DNA of 64,000 nt, from positions 248,001 to 312,000 of the forward strand of contig NZ_JANHDL010000002.1 of assembly GCF_024494655.1 (NCBI RefSeq), read 5' to 3'. Origin of the DNA: Halorubrum laminariae (lineage in GTDB: Archaea; Halobacteriota; Halobacteria; Halobacteriales; Haloferacaceae). Positions 54,791-62,776 of the stretch are shown one piece after another (position 1 is the first letter of the stretch; each line of letters opens with the position of its first letter). Position numbers and translations under genes: made by a program. A model generated the notes under the pieces. That model had not been told where the DNA came from. It ran no database searches and saw nothing but the letters and a program-made list of their open reading frames with translations.

Positions 54791-55500
54791 CCGACGAGAC
54801 CGGCGGTGCGTCCGACAGCGGTGCGCCCGCCAACGGCGCTCACGACGGCGGCGAGTCTCACTGTGCCGCGCCTGACGGTGGAGACACCCACGGCGACGCG
54901 CCCGACGGCTGGCCCGTCCGACTCCGCGGCGTCACGGAGACCGTGGTGACGACGCTCGGCCCGAACGGCCGGTGGAACGCCGCGGCGCTCGGACTCCACG
55001 CTCCCGACGCGCCCGACGACCCCGTCACGGCACGGACGTACGGGAGAACGCGAACGTGGCGGAACTTCACCGAGCGCGGCCGGGGCATCGTGCAGTTCAC
55101 GACCGATCCGCGGACGTTCGTCGACGCCGCGCTCGCGGTCTACGAAGTCGACGAACCGGTGCTCGCGACCGCTGACGCCTGGGTCGAGGTGCGCGCCGAA
55201 CAGGTCCAAAGCGAGACCGAGGGGGAGACGGCGATCCGGACGTGGGAGCTCGATCCAGTCGAGAGCGCGGTGGTCGCCCAGCGCGTCCCGACGATAAACC
55301 GCGGCTTCGGCGCGGTCGTCGACGCGACGGTGGCCGCCTCGCGGCTCGACGTGCCCGAATTCGACGCGAGTGCGCTACTCGACCGGCTGGCGTACTTCGC
55401 CGACGTGGTCGAGCGCTGTGGCGGCCCGGCCGAGCGCGAGGCGTTCGCGCGGATCGACGAGATCACGGAGTGGCGCGACCGGCGACGCGGTCGCGAGTGA
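54787..55500 (+). CDS. DUF447 family protein (flavin-binding split-barrel-like)
   Basis: 237 residues, GTG start. An acidic disordered N-terminal 40 residues is followed by the DUF447 core: GVTETVVTTLGPNGRWNAAALGL, ARTYGRTRTWRNF and VQFTTDPRTFVDAAL, which resembles an FMN-binding split barrel. It shares a four-base overlap with the CitG-like gene. From memory, DUF447 and CitG-like genes also sit in tetrahydromethanopterin gene clusters of methylotrophs, so a cofactor role is plausible; this was not checked. Confidence 0.85.
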   Translation: MTDETGGASDSGAPANGAHDGGESHCAAPDGGDTHGDAPDGWPVRLRGVTETVVTTLGPNGRWNAAALGLHAPDAPDDPVTARTYGRTRTWRNFTERGRGIVQFTTDPRTFVDAALAVYEVDEPVLATADAWVEVRAEQVQSETEGETAIRTWELDPVESAVVAQRVPTINRGFGAVVDATVAASRLDVPEFDASALLDRLAYFADVVERCGGPAEREAFARIDEITEWRDRRRGRE

Positions 55501-55585
55501 GTTCGAATCGGTTCGGGCCGTTCCTCGACGCCGCGGCGACCGACGATCGACACCCGCCTCGCGGCCGCTCGCGGCGGAACGAACC

Positions 55586-55593
55586 CTTTTAGT
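55586..55593 (+). promoter_or_regulatory. TATA-like element of rps17e
   Basis: CTTTTAGT, centred about 28 bases before the ATG at 55617, fits a leaderless transcript for S17e. Confidence 0.45.
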
Positions 55594-55616
55594 TCGCCCC
55601 GAGGGTACCGCTCGGT

Positions 55617-55811
55617 ATGGCCATCAAACCCAAGTACATCAAACAGCTCGGGAACGTCCTGCTGGAGCAGTATCCCGACTCGTTCAACACGGACTTCGAG
55701 ACGAACAAGGAGAGCGTCACCGCGCTGACGACCGTCGAATCGAAGGGCGTCCGCAACCGGATCGCCGGCTACGTCACCCGGAAGAAGGCGCAGGCGGCCC
55801 AGCCAGCCTAA
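55617..55811 (+). CDS. rps17e: Ribosomal protein S17e
   Basis: 64 residues. The pattern KPKYIKQLGNVLLEQYPDSF and NRIAGYVTRK is the archaeal S17e protein of the small subunit. Short form, as usual for archaea. Confidence 0.95.
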   Translation: MAIKPKYIKQLGNVLLEQYPDSFNTDFETNKESVTALTTVESKGVRNRIAGYVTRKKAQAAQPA

Positions 55812-55910
55812 CGGCGTTTCGCATTCTCCAGCGACGACTCGAATCAAACCGCGAGCCGCGGCTCTGACAGCCGATCCGTTTATATTCGAAACCGCGGCCA
55901 CCTCGCAGGG

Positions 55911-57146
55911 ATGGACGCGATCGTTCGGCCCGTCGTCGACCCAACCTTCTCCGCGGCCGCGCTCGCGTTCCTGCTCGGCGGCGTCACCCTCGGAACGGCG
56001 AGCGGGCTCGTCCCGGGACTCCACGCCAACAACTTCGCGCTGCTTCTGGCCGGTCTCGCGCCGTCGGTTCCGGGAGACCCGCTCCTCGTCGGGATCGCGA
56101 TGCTCGCGGCGGGCGTCGTGCACTCGTTTCTGGACATCGTCCCGGCGCTCGCGCTCGGCGTCCCCGACGCCGCGACGGCGATCGCGGCGCTTCCCGGTCA
56201 CCGGCTCGTGATCGCGGGGCGGGGGCGCGAGGCGCTGCGGCTGTCGGCCGTCGGCTCCGCACTCGCGGTCGCGCTCGCGGTTCCGCTCGCGATCCCGATC
56301 ACGTGGGTGATGGTCCGCAGCTATCCGTCGGTCCGCGCGCACCTCCCGATCCTCCTCGTTGGCGTCGTCGCCGCGCTCCTCTTCACGGAGTCCTCGAAAC
56401 GAGCCGCCGCCGGCGGACTCGTCGCCTTCCTCGCGAGCGCCGTGCTTGGAGTCGCCACGCTCGATGTCGACCCCGCGGCACCGCTCGACGCGGGCGGTAT
56501 CCTCGCGCCGCTTTTCGCTGGACTGTTCGGTGCCCCCGTGCTCGTCGACGCCCTCGGCGGTGAGGGCGTGCCGCCGCAGGCGGACGCGCGGATCACGATG
56601 ACGCCGCGCGACCTCGGCGTGAGCGCAGGTGCGGGGTCGCTCGCGGGTGCGATCGTCGGGTACATCCCGGGTGTCTCGGCCGCTATCGCCTCCGTCGCGG
56701 CGCTCCCGGCGCTCCCGCGGTCCGAGGGCGACCGCGGATTCATCGTCGCCACGAGCGGCGCGAACACGGCGAACACCATTTTCGCGCTGTTCGCGCTCGC
56801 GGCGCTCGGCACGCCCCGGACCGGCGTCACGGTCGCCATCGACCGGGCGGCGGTTCCGCTTGCACTCCCGATCCTGCTCGTTACCGCGGCGACCGCCGCG
56901 GTCTGTGGGTTCGTCCTCGTAACGCTCATCGGCGACGGCTACCTCCGCACCGTCGGTACGGCCGACTACACGCGGCTGTCGATCGGCGTCTTGGTGCTCC
57001 TCGCGGTGATATCCTTCGCGTTCGCCGGATCCTTCGGCGTCGGCGTGTTCGTCGTCGCCGGCGGCCTCGGGCTGTTCCCGCCGCGGGTCGGCGCGCGGCG
57101 AGTCCACCTGATGGGGGTGTTGATCGGCCCGCTGATACTGGGCTGA
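55911..57146 (+). CDS. TctA-like tripartite tricarboxylate transporter permease (DUF112)
   Basis: 411 residues, about 11-12 helices. The two halves each carry a Gly/Pro-rich loop: TASGLVPGLHANNFALLLAG in the first and GAIVGYIPGVSAAIASVAAL in the second, the inverted-repeat signature of the TctA family. The protein is shorter than bacterial TctA (about 500) and there is no TctB or TctC gene nearby, so it probably works alone, perhaps as a secondary carrier. The substrate is unknown. Confidence 0.85.
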   Translation: MDAIVRPVVDPTFSAAALAFLLGGVTLGTASGLVPGLHANNFALLLAGLAPSVPGDPLLVGIAMLAAGVVHSFLDIVPALALGVPDAATAIAALPGHRLVIAGRGREALRLSAVGSALAVALAVPLAIPITWVMVRSYPSVRAHLPILLVGVVAALLFTESSKRAAAGGLVAFLASAVLGVATLDVDPAAPLDAGGILAPLFAGLFGAPVLVDALGGEGVPPQADARITMTPRDLGVSAGAGSLAGAIVGYIPGVSAAIASVAALPALPRSEGDRGFIVATSGANTANTIFALFALAALGTPRTGVTVAIDRAAVPLALPILLVTAATAAVCGFVLVTLIGDGYLRTVGTADYTRLSIGVLVLLAVISFAFAGSFGVGVFVVAGGLGLFPPRVGARRVHLMGVLIGPLILG

Positions 57147-57240
57147 GACCGCCGGCCGCGAGCGGTGACGGCGACAGAGCCACCCCAAACCATGGTACAG
57201 CGTGCCACTCGTTTCGACTCCGTCGACGGCAAAGAACAAC

Positions 57241-57250
57241 GGTTAAAAGT
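57241..57250 (+). promoter_or_regulatory. TATA-like element of the zinc-finger/aEF-1-beta operon
   Basis: GGTTAAAAGT, centred about 26 bases before the ATG at 57271. The spacing supports leaderless translation of the small zinc-finger gene. Confidence 0.5.
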
Positions 57251-57270
57251 CGTGCGGTGGTGGATAGGGT

Positions 57271-57450
57271 ATGAGCGAGAGCGAAACGCAGGGCGCTCGA
57301 CAGTGCGTCTCCTGTGGTATCCAAGTCGCCGGTATGAACGCCGCGCGCTTCTCCTGTCCGGACTGTGGCGCGACGATCCACCGGTGTGCGAAGTGCCGGA
57401 AGCAGAGCAACCTCTACGAGTGTCACGACTGCGGCTTCCGAGGGCCCTAA
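57271..57450 (+). CDS. Small double zinc-finger protein (HVO_2753-like)
   Basis: 59 residues, supported by the TATA element and by eight cysteines in four pairs: Cys12/15, 29/32, 39/42 and 51/54, forming two zinc sites. Such conserved haloarchaeal mini-proteins resemble HVO_2753 of Haloferax. Its stop codon is one base from the ATG of aEF-1-beta, an association kept in haloarchaea. The opposite and other-frame open frames over this stretch are shadows. Confidence 0.85.
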   Translation: MSESETQGARQCVSCGIQVAGMNAARFSCPDCGATIHRCAKCRKQSNLYECHDCGFRGP

Positions 57451-57451
57451 C

Positions 57452-57718
57452 ATGGGCGATGTCGCCGCCAAGATCAAGGTCATGCCGGACAGCCCCGACG
57501 TGGACCTCGACGACCTCCAAGACCGGCTGGAGGAGTCGCTCCCGCAGGGCGCGAAGATCCGCGGGTTCCAGCGCGACGACGTCGCGTTCGGACTGGTCGC
57601 GCTCCTTCCCACAGTCATCGTTCCGGACGGAGCGGGTGGGACCGAGGCCGTCGAAGAGGCGTTCACCGAGGTCGAGGGCGTCGAGTCCGTCGCCGTCGAG
57701 AACGTCGGCCGGCTCTAA
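57452..57718 (+). CDS. Elongation factor 1-beta (aEF-1-beta)
   Basis: 88 residues from ATG at 57452, where [19 protein letters not shown] is the family's N-terminus. The body [20 protein letters not shown]...[12 protein letters not shown] matches archaeal EF-1-beta, the nucleotide exchange factor for EF-1-alpha. It is co-transcribed with the small zinc-finger gene. Confidence 0.92.
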   Translation: MGDVAAKIKVMPDSPDVDLDDLQDRLEESLPQGAKIRGFQRDDVAFGLVALLPTVIVPDGAGGTEAVEEAFTEVEGVESVAVENVGRL

Positions 57719-57806
57719 GGCCTCTCTCACACTGGACGAGTAGACTCCGTTTCTGCGATCACGTCGCTGGCGTCGGTGACTGCGTGAACCGGTAGAAGCC
57801 GCCATA

Positions 57807-58175
57807 TCACGCGACGTGTCCGTCGATCCACGCCGTCAGGTCGTCACCGGGGACGAACCCCTCGGCACGCCGCGCGACCGGTTCGCTGTCGACGAAGAGC
57901 ACGAACAGCGGAACGCTTCGAACGTCGAACCGCTCGATGAGCGGCGGGTCGTCCCGAGGGTTCACGAGTGCCACGTCGACATCGACCGCGCGGGCGACGT
58001 TGCCGAGGACCGGTTCCATGGCGGCACAGAGACCGCAGCCGTCGGTGTAGAACTCGACGAGCGCCGCATCCGCGTCGGCGACAAACGCGTCGAGCGCATC
58101 TTCGTCGGCGAGAGAGACGGGGCGTCGAGTCCGCTCGTTGGCCGGCGACTCGTCGGCCGTAGTATTGGTTTTCAT
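57807..58175 (-). CDS. Thioredoxin
   Basis: 122 residues from ATG at 58175. The active site is CGLC (Cys47, Cys50) in FYTDGCGLCAAM and the cis-Pro loop is VRSVPLFVLF. The classical CGPC is replaced by CGLC, as in some archaeal thioredoxins. The start codon lies inside the 12-base palindrome TTTCATATGAAA. Its redox partner is unknown. Confidence 0.88.
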   Translation of the reverse strand: MKTNTTADESPANERTRRPVSLADEDALDAFVADADAALVEFYTDGCGLCAAMEPVLGNVARAVDVDVALVNPRDDPPLIERFDVRSVPLFVLFVDSEPVARRAEGFVPGDDLTAWIDGHVA

Positions 58176-58287
58176 ATGAAATATTGTATCTGAGAGGATA
58201 TCAATCCCGTGGAATACGCGATCAGCGTTCCGGGACACGGTCGACACAGACGGCCGGTCGCTCGTTTGCTCTCGTGGGATCCGCGTG

Positions 58288-59283
58288 CTACGAGAGGGTC
58301 ACCGGCCCCGTCGTCGCTGCGCTCTCGGCCAGCGCGTCGAGGACCCGCATGTTCGCGACCGCCTCCGCGCCGTCGGTACGCGGGCGCTCCCCGTCGGCGA
58401 CGCGATCGGCGAAGTGCTCGACCTGCAAGCGATACTGGTCGACCGGATCGAACGTCTCGACGCCGCGGCGACCGTCAATCTCGTAGGTCAGCTCGACGCG
58501 TTCGTCGGCCGGTGCGTCGAACGCCCGCTCGACGACGATCCACCCGTTCGTCGCGTCGATCCGGTACCGCTGGACGAGTTGGGTATCGAAGCCGGCGGCG
58601 ACCCGCGCCGAGCGGCCGTCGTCGTACTCAACCACGCCCGCGAGCTCCGTGTCGACGCCGGCGTCGCGGGTGTCGTTCGCGTGGGCGTACACTCGATCCG
58701 GCTCGCCGAGCACCGTCCTGACGAGCGAGACGGGATAACAGCCGACATCCATCAGTGACCCGCCGGCGAGTTCCGGATCCAGCCGCACGTCGTCCGGACG
58801 GTCGTACAGCGGGAACCGGAACGTCGCGGTCACCGTGCGCACGTCGTCGAGCGCGCGAGCGGCGAGCGCTAGGGAGCGCACGGTTCGCGGGTGGTATCGG
58901 TACATGAACGCCTCCGTCAGCGTGACATCTCGGTCCGCGCAGTGATCGACCACGGCCTGCGCCTCCGCGGCGTCGGCCGCGAGCGGCTTCTCACAGAGGA
59001 CGGAAAGCCCCGCGTCGGCCGCGCGCTTCGTCCACTCGGCGTGGAGACCGTTCGGGAGCGGGACGTAGATGGCGTCGAGCAAGTCATCCGCGAGGAGCGC
59101 GTCGTACGACCCGTAGCTTCGCGGTATCGACTCCTCCGCGGCAAACCGCGCCGCGCGGTCTGCGTCGCGCGAGGCGACCGCGCCGACCGCGTGGTCGCTC
59201 GAAGCGATCGCCGGAACGACCGCCTTGCGCGCGATGTTCGCGGTTCCGAGCACGCCAAAGGTGAGTCCGTCGTCCGTAGACAT
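58288..59283 (-). CDS. Gfo/Idh/MocA-family oxidoreductase
   Basis: 331 residues from ATG at 59283. The N-terminal Rossmann fold begins LTFGVLGTANIARKAVVPAI, and the catalytic Lys is in VLCEKPLAADAAEAQ. The C-terminal beta sheet domain has GGSLMDVGCYPVSLVRTVLG with the conserved His/Asp region. Relatives include D-xylose 1-dehydrogenase of haloarchaea, but substrate cannot be told here. The open frame beyond 59283 is not family-like. Confidence 0.88.
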   Translation of the reverse strand: MSTDDGLTFGVLGTANIARKAVVPAIASSDHAVGAVASRDADRAARFAAEESIPRSYGSYDALLADDLLDAIYVPLPNGLHAEWTKRAADAGLSVLCEKPLAADAAEAQAVVDHCADRDVTLTEAFMYRYHPRTVRSLALAARALDDVRTVTATFRFPLYDRPDDVRLDPELAGGSLMDVGCYPVSLVRTVLGEPDRVYAHANDTRDAGVDTELAGVVEYDDGRSARVAAGFDTQLVQRYRIDATNGWIVVERAFDAPADERVELTYEIDGRRGVETFDPVDQYRLQVEHFADRVADGERPRTDGAEAVANMRVLDALAESAATTGPVTLS

Positions 59284-59381
59284 ACGCAGACGAGGACGCC
59301 GACCCGTCAAAAAGCACCGTGGATCCGCCGCGTGTGACCGTGCCACCGCCGGCGTCCGCCTACCACCGCCGGCGTCGCCCG

Positions 59382-60035
59382 TCACTCGAGTGCGGCGAGC
59401 GTTTCGGCGGCTTCGCGAGCCGTCTGCAGGTGTTCCCGCGCACGTCGCGGATCGTCAGTCGACTCGGCCTCGCGTGCGAACCGCACGAGCGTTTCAGTGA
59501 GCGACGCGCGGGCGTCAGCCACGGTTCCGGAGGCGTCAGGTCTTCGAGCGGCAGTTCTGGATCGAACGGCCGATGTGTCGGGTTCAGACGCCCGAGGATT
59601 CACACCGCCGTGTCCTCGGGAGTCGACCGGTTCGTTCGCACGCGTTTCGGCCTGTGGCTCGGGAGCCGTCAGATCGGAGGGGGCAGCTGTCGGCGACACA
59701 GATGTCGTTTCCGACGATGTCGATTCTGTAGCATCCGCGGCGTGTTCGCTCTCGACGCCCGCAGCGTCCGGTTGCGATGATCGTCCGTCCGCCTCCGCGG
59801 GCGTTCTCGCGGCGCTCTCGTCGTCCGCCTCGCTCGCCTGACACGTCGGACAGAACTCCTGTCCGTCGTGTCTGAATATCGGATCACCGCAGTCGTCGCA
59901 GTGGCGGTTCGTCATCGTTGCGCCCTGTAAGAGGAGTTCGGACATCCGCTGGGTGTGTTCGCGCTTCTCGTCGTCGTTCGCGAACTTCTCGCGGAGCTTC
60001 TCCCGTTCGGCCTCCTTGTCGAACCCGTCGCTCAT
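59382..60035 (-). CDS. UPF0148/Sjogren syndrome autoantigen-type zinc protein
   Basis: 217 residues from ATG at 60035. The N-terminal 70 residues have the family pattern: a charged helix (EREKLREKFANDDEKREHTQ), then MSELLLQGATMTNRHCDDCG and FCPTC, with zinc ligands Cys46, 49, 62, 65. A Ser/Thr/Ala-rich acidic linker (70-165) leads to a final coiled-coil helix (about 165-217). The human homologue is ZNRD2. Function in archaea unknown. Confidence 0.85.
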   Translation of the reverse strand: MSDGFDKEAEREKLREKFANDDEKREHTQRMSELLLQGATMTNRHCDDCGDPIFRHDGQEFCPTCQASEADDESAARTPAEADGRSSQPDAAGVESEHAADATESTSSETTSVSPTAAPSDLTAPEPQAETRANEPVDSRGHGGVNPRASEPDTSAVRSRTAARRPDASGTVADARASLTETLVRFAREAESTDDPRRAREHLQTAREAAETLAALE

Positions 60036-60107
60036 GGCCGAACGAACGTGACTCACGAGGAAAAGTCTCGTGGGCTCGGGACGACGGACCGCCAGCCACC
60101 GGTCCGG

Positions 60108-60533
60108 CTACTCTTCGGTCTTCGTCCGCGTCCGGTCGGGATCGAGTTCCCCGCGGTGGATCTTCGCGCCGTCTTGGGCGACCTGCCGCCCGAGCACGGC
60201 GCACTTCACGCGCATCGGCGAGATATCGACTCCGAGCATCTCGGTGATATCGTCGGTGTCGAGCGCATCAAGCTCCGCGACGGACATCCCGTGGAGCCGC
60301 TCGGAGAGCATGCTCGCGGAGGCCATGGAGATGGCGCACCCATCGCCGGTGAACCGCACCGCCTCGATCTCCTCCTCCGCGTCGTCGAGGGCGATCTGCA
60401 TCCGTATCGTGTCGCCACACGACGGATTCTCGCCGACGTGCGTGATGTCCGCATCCTCGAGTTCCCCGTAGTTGCGCGGGTTCTTGTAGTGGTCGAGGAT
60501 CTGCTGTCGGTACATGTCCGAGCCCAGTCCCAT
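60108..60533 (-). CDS. SufU/IscU-like iron-sulfur scaffold protein
   Basis: 141 residues from ATG at 60533 (MGLGSDMYRQQILDHYKNPR). The three cluster cysteines are Cys39 (NPSCGD), Cys66 (DGCAIS) and Cys111 (VKCAVLG), with Asp41 next to the first; this matches the SufU type. It receives sulfur from a SufS-type desulfurase, which is encoded nearby at 61362, with only the receiver gene between them. Confidence 0.92.
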   Translation of the reverse strand: MGLGSDMYRQQILDHYKNPRNYGELEDADITHVGENPSCGDTIRMQIALDDAEEEIEAVRFTGDGCAISMASASMLSERLHGMSVAELDALDTDDITEMLGVDISPMRVKCAVLGRQVAQDGAKIHRGELDPDRTRTKTEE

Positions 60534-60629
60534 ATCAGACACAGGTACGCCAGTGCGAGTCAAAAGGGTTCCGTCGGTATATCGTCTCGGTCTCTGGTCC
60601 GAGGTGGTCTCGGTCTTCGCTCCGGCGTC

Positions 60630-61148
60630 TCAGTCCTCGGCCCGACGCGACACGACTGGATCCGTAGCGGGTGCCGCCGTCCGCTCGGATATCCGATCCT
60701 CTCTCACGAGCGATCGGACCCGGTCGAGGATAGCGTCGTACTGTCCGCGAGACGCTGTCTTCCGGACGTACGCGTCTGCACCGGCGGCGCTCGCCTCGGC
60801 TTCGACGGCCGCGCCGCGGCAGGTGGTGTGAAACACGATGGGACGGTCGCTCCCGCCGCGTCGAAGATCATCGAGGAGTTCGATCCCCGTCCCGTCCGGG
60901 AGTCGTTGTTCTGTCACGACACAGTCGGCTCCGTCGGCGGCCGCCAGCGCGGTCGCTACCCGATCAACCGAGCGAACGACGAACCGGTCCGAAGTCCGGT
61001 CCGCGAACGCCGCCAACAGCTCCGCCACGCGCGAACTCGGCTCGACGTGGAGGATTTCGATCGGAGCGGAGTCGTCGTGGCTGTGAGGTTTGAGCGTCGA
61101 GCAGTCGGTCGTTGAGTCGGTAGTCGACGAGTGCGAGTGGCCTGTCAT
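60630..61148 (-). CDS. Receiver-domain protein lacking the phospho-acceptor Asp
   Basis: 172 residues from ATG at 61148; the frame continues upstream but that part is not family-like. The receiver domain is residues 29-145: the acidic pocket is reduced to HVEP (Glu36, Pro37), the position of the phosphorylated Asp is Glu80 (CVVTEQRLPDGTGIELL), while Thr108/109 and Lys130 (AYVRK) are kept. There is no output domain, only a Ser/Thr/His-rich N-terminal tail. It cannot be phosphorylated in the usual way and may be constitutively active or a decoy. It sits between the SufU-like and SufS genes. Confidence 0.8.
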   Translation of the reverse strand: MTGHSHSSTTDSTTDCSTLKPHSHDDSAPIEILHVEPSSRVAELLAAFADRTSDRFVVRSVDRVATALAAADGADCVVTEQRLPDGTGIELLDDLRRGGSDRPIVFHTTCRGAAVEAEASAAGADAYVRKTASRGQYDAILDRVRSLVREDRISERTAAPATDPVVSRRAED

Positions 61149-61342
61149 GAGTAGTCTGGCGAAGCACAACGCGGAACGACACGATCGACGGGCGTTGTTC
61201 TCTTCTACAAGAGTATGTGTGTAGCGGCAGGATAACGATTGTGCGACTGGCGATGTCACGACTCATGGAGGGTGTTCACGGGGATGTATCTCCTCTCCAA
61301 CGGCCGGCGCGTGCGGGCGGGCAGCCAGAGTCACGCGGAATG

Positions 61343-61351
61343 AAAAAAAAA
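61343..61351 (-). terminator. Poly-T terminator after sufS
   Basis: Nine consecutive A bases on the plus strand, that is nine T bases on the minus strand, begin about 10 bases after the sufS stop, a typical archaeal termination signal. Confidence 0.65.
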
Positions 61352-61361
61352 CGGAGGCCGG

Positions 61362-62639
61362 TCACGCGAACAGATCGCGCGCCTCGCTGACGGCCTCGAC
61401 GAGCGCGTCGATCTCCGCGACGGTGTTGTAGATGTAGAAGGACGCGCGTGCCGACGCGGAGATGCCAAGTTCGTCGTGAAGGGGCTGCGTACAGTGATCT
61501 CCCGCCCGAATCGCGACGCCGTAGTCGTTGAGGATGCTTGAGAGGTCGTGCGCGTGGACGCCCTCGACGTTGAACGCGACGAGGCCGCCGCGGTCGTCGC
61601 CGGGGGGACCGTATATATCGACGCCGCCGAGCGCCGACAGTTCGTCGTGCGCGTACTCGGCAAGCAGGCTCTCATGTGCCTCGATCCGGTCCATGCCGAT
61701 CTCGTTGAGGTACTCGATCGCGGCCGCGAAGCCGATCCCCTGTGCGATCGAAGGCGTCCCGGCCTCGAACTTCCACGGGAGGTCCTCCCACGTGGAGTCC
61801 TCAAAGGAGACGCGCCGGATCATGTCGCCGCCGTACAGGTACGGCTGCATGGAGTCGAGTAACTCCTCGCGGCCGTACAGGGCTCCGATGCCGGTCGGCC
61901 CGCACATCTTGTGGCTCGAAAACGCGAGGAAGTCGACGCCGAGATCGTCCACGTCGACCGGGCGGTTCGGCACCGACTGCGCCCCGTCGGCGAAGATAAG
62001 CGCGTGGTGGTCGTGCGCGAGGTCGGCCAATTCGCGAATCGGATTGATCGTCCCGAGCGCGTTCGAGACGTGGACGACCGAAACCATCTCGGTGTCGTCG
62101 TCGATACACTCCGCGGCGTGGTCGGTGTCGAGTCGCCCCTCGTCCGTGACCTCGATGAATCGAACGTCCGCGCCGGTCCGTTTGCCGATCTGTTGCCACG
62201 TCACCAGCGACGAGTGGTGTTCCATCTCGGAGAGGACGACGTTGTCGCCCGGTCCGAGTTCTTCGAGACCCCACGCGTACGCGACGAGGTTCATCGCCTC
62301 GGTTGCGTTCTTCGTGAAGACGATCTCCTCGCGGCCCGCGGCACCGACGAAGTCGGCGACGGTGTCGTGTGCTTGTTCGTAGGCGACGGACGCCTCCTGA
62401 CTCAGCTGATGGATCCCGCGGTGGACGTTGGCGTTGTAGCCGCGGTAGTAGTCCGCGATCGTGTCGACGACGGGATCGGGCGTGTGTGAGGTCGCCGCGT
62501 TGTCGAGGTAGACGAGCGGCGTGTCGTCACTCGCACCCTGACCGGGCGTCTCCGGATCGCCGCCGACCAGCCGATCGAGGACCGGGAAGTCGTCCCGGAC
62601 GGCTTCCACGTCGAACGGATACTGTTCTTGAACTCCCAT
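61362..62639 (-). CDS. sufS: Cysteine desulfurase, SufS type
   Basis: 425 residues from ATG at 62639 (MGVQEQYPFDVEAVRDDFP). PLP enzyme: LDNAATSHTP, His141 (EMEHHSSLV), FADGAQSVPN, and the Schiff-base lysine K244 in SSHKMCGPTG. The active cysteine is C383 in RAGDHCTQPL, the SufS rather than NifS pattern. It takes sulfur from cysteine for Fe-S assembly and is encoded with the SufU-like scaffold. It is followed by a T-run terminator. Confidence 0.94.
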   Translation of the reverse strand: MGVQEQYPFDVEAVRDDFPVLDRLVGGDPETPGQGASDDTPLVYLDNAATSHTPDPVVDTIADYYRGYNANVHRGIHQLSQEASVAYEQAHDTVADFVGAAGREEIVFTKNATEAMNLVAYAWGLEELGPGDNVVLSEMEHHSSLVTWQQIGKRTGADVRFIEVTDEGRLDTDHAAECIDDDTEMVSVVHVSNALGTINPIRELADLAHDHHALIFADGAQSVPNRPVDVDDLGVDFLAFSSHKMCGPTGIGALYGREELLDSMQPYLYGGDMIRRVSFEDSTWEDLPWKFEAGTPSIAQGIGFAAAIEYLNEIGMDRIEAHESLLAEYAHDELSALGGVDIYGPPGDDRGGLVAFNVEGVHAHDLSSILNDYGVAIRAGDHCTQPLHDELGISASARASFYIYNTVAEIDALVEAVSEARDLFA

Positions 62640-62744
62640 TACCCGATGTGGGGGCCCGAGCACTAACACATCTTCGGTCCGGTACGTGTTGCCCGTATCG
62701 AGGACGGACGCCTGCGCGTCCGCGTTGCAACGGCCGAACTAGTG

Positions 62745-62755
62745 CCCTTTTGAAC
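62745..62755 (+). promoter_or_regulatory. TATA-like element of hemC
   Basis: CCCTTTTGAAC is centred about 27 bases before the ATG at 62777. Confidence 0.45.
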
Positions 62756-62776
62756 GCGGGGGACCTCCGTTCGGAT

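Noticed and set aside
55140..57239. Open frame of 699 codons on the minus strand
   Set aside because: It lies opposite DUF447, S17e and the TctA-like permease and is composed mostly of Arg, Asp and Glu runs, a mirror of Ala/Leu-rich membrane sequence.
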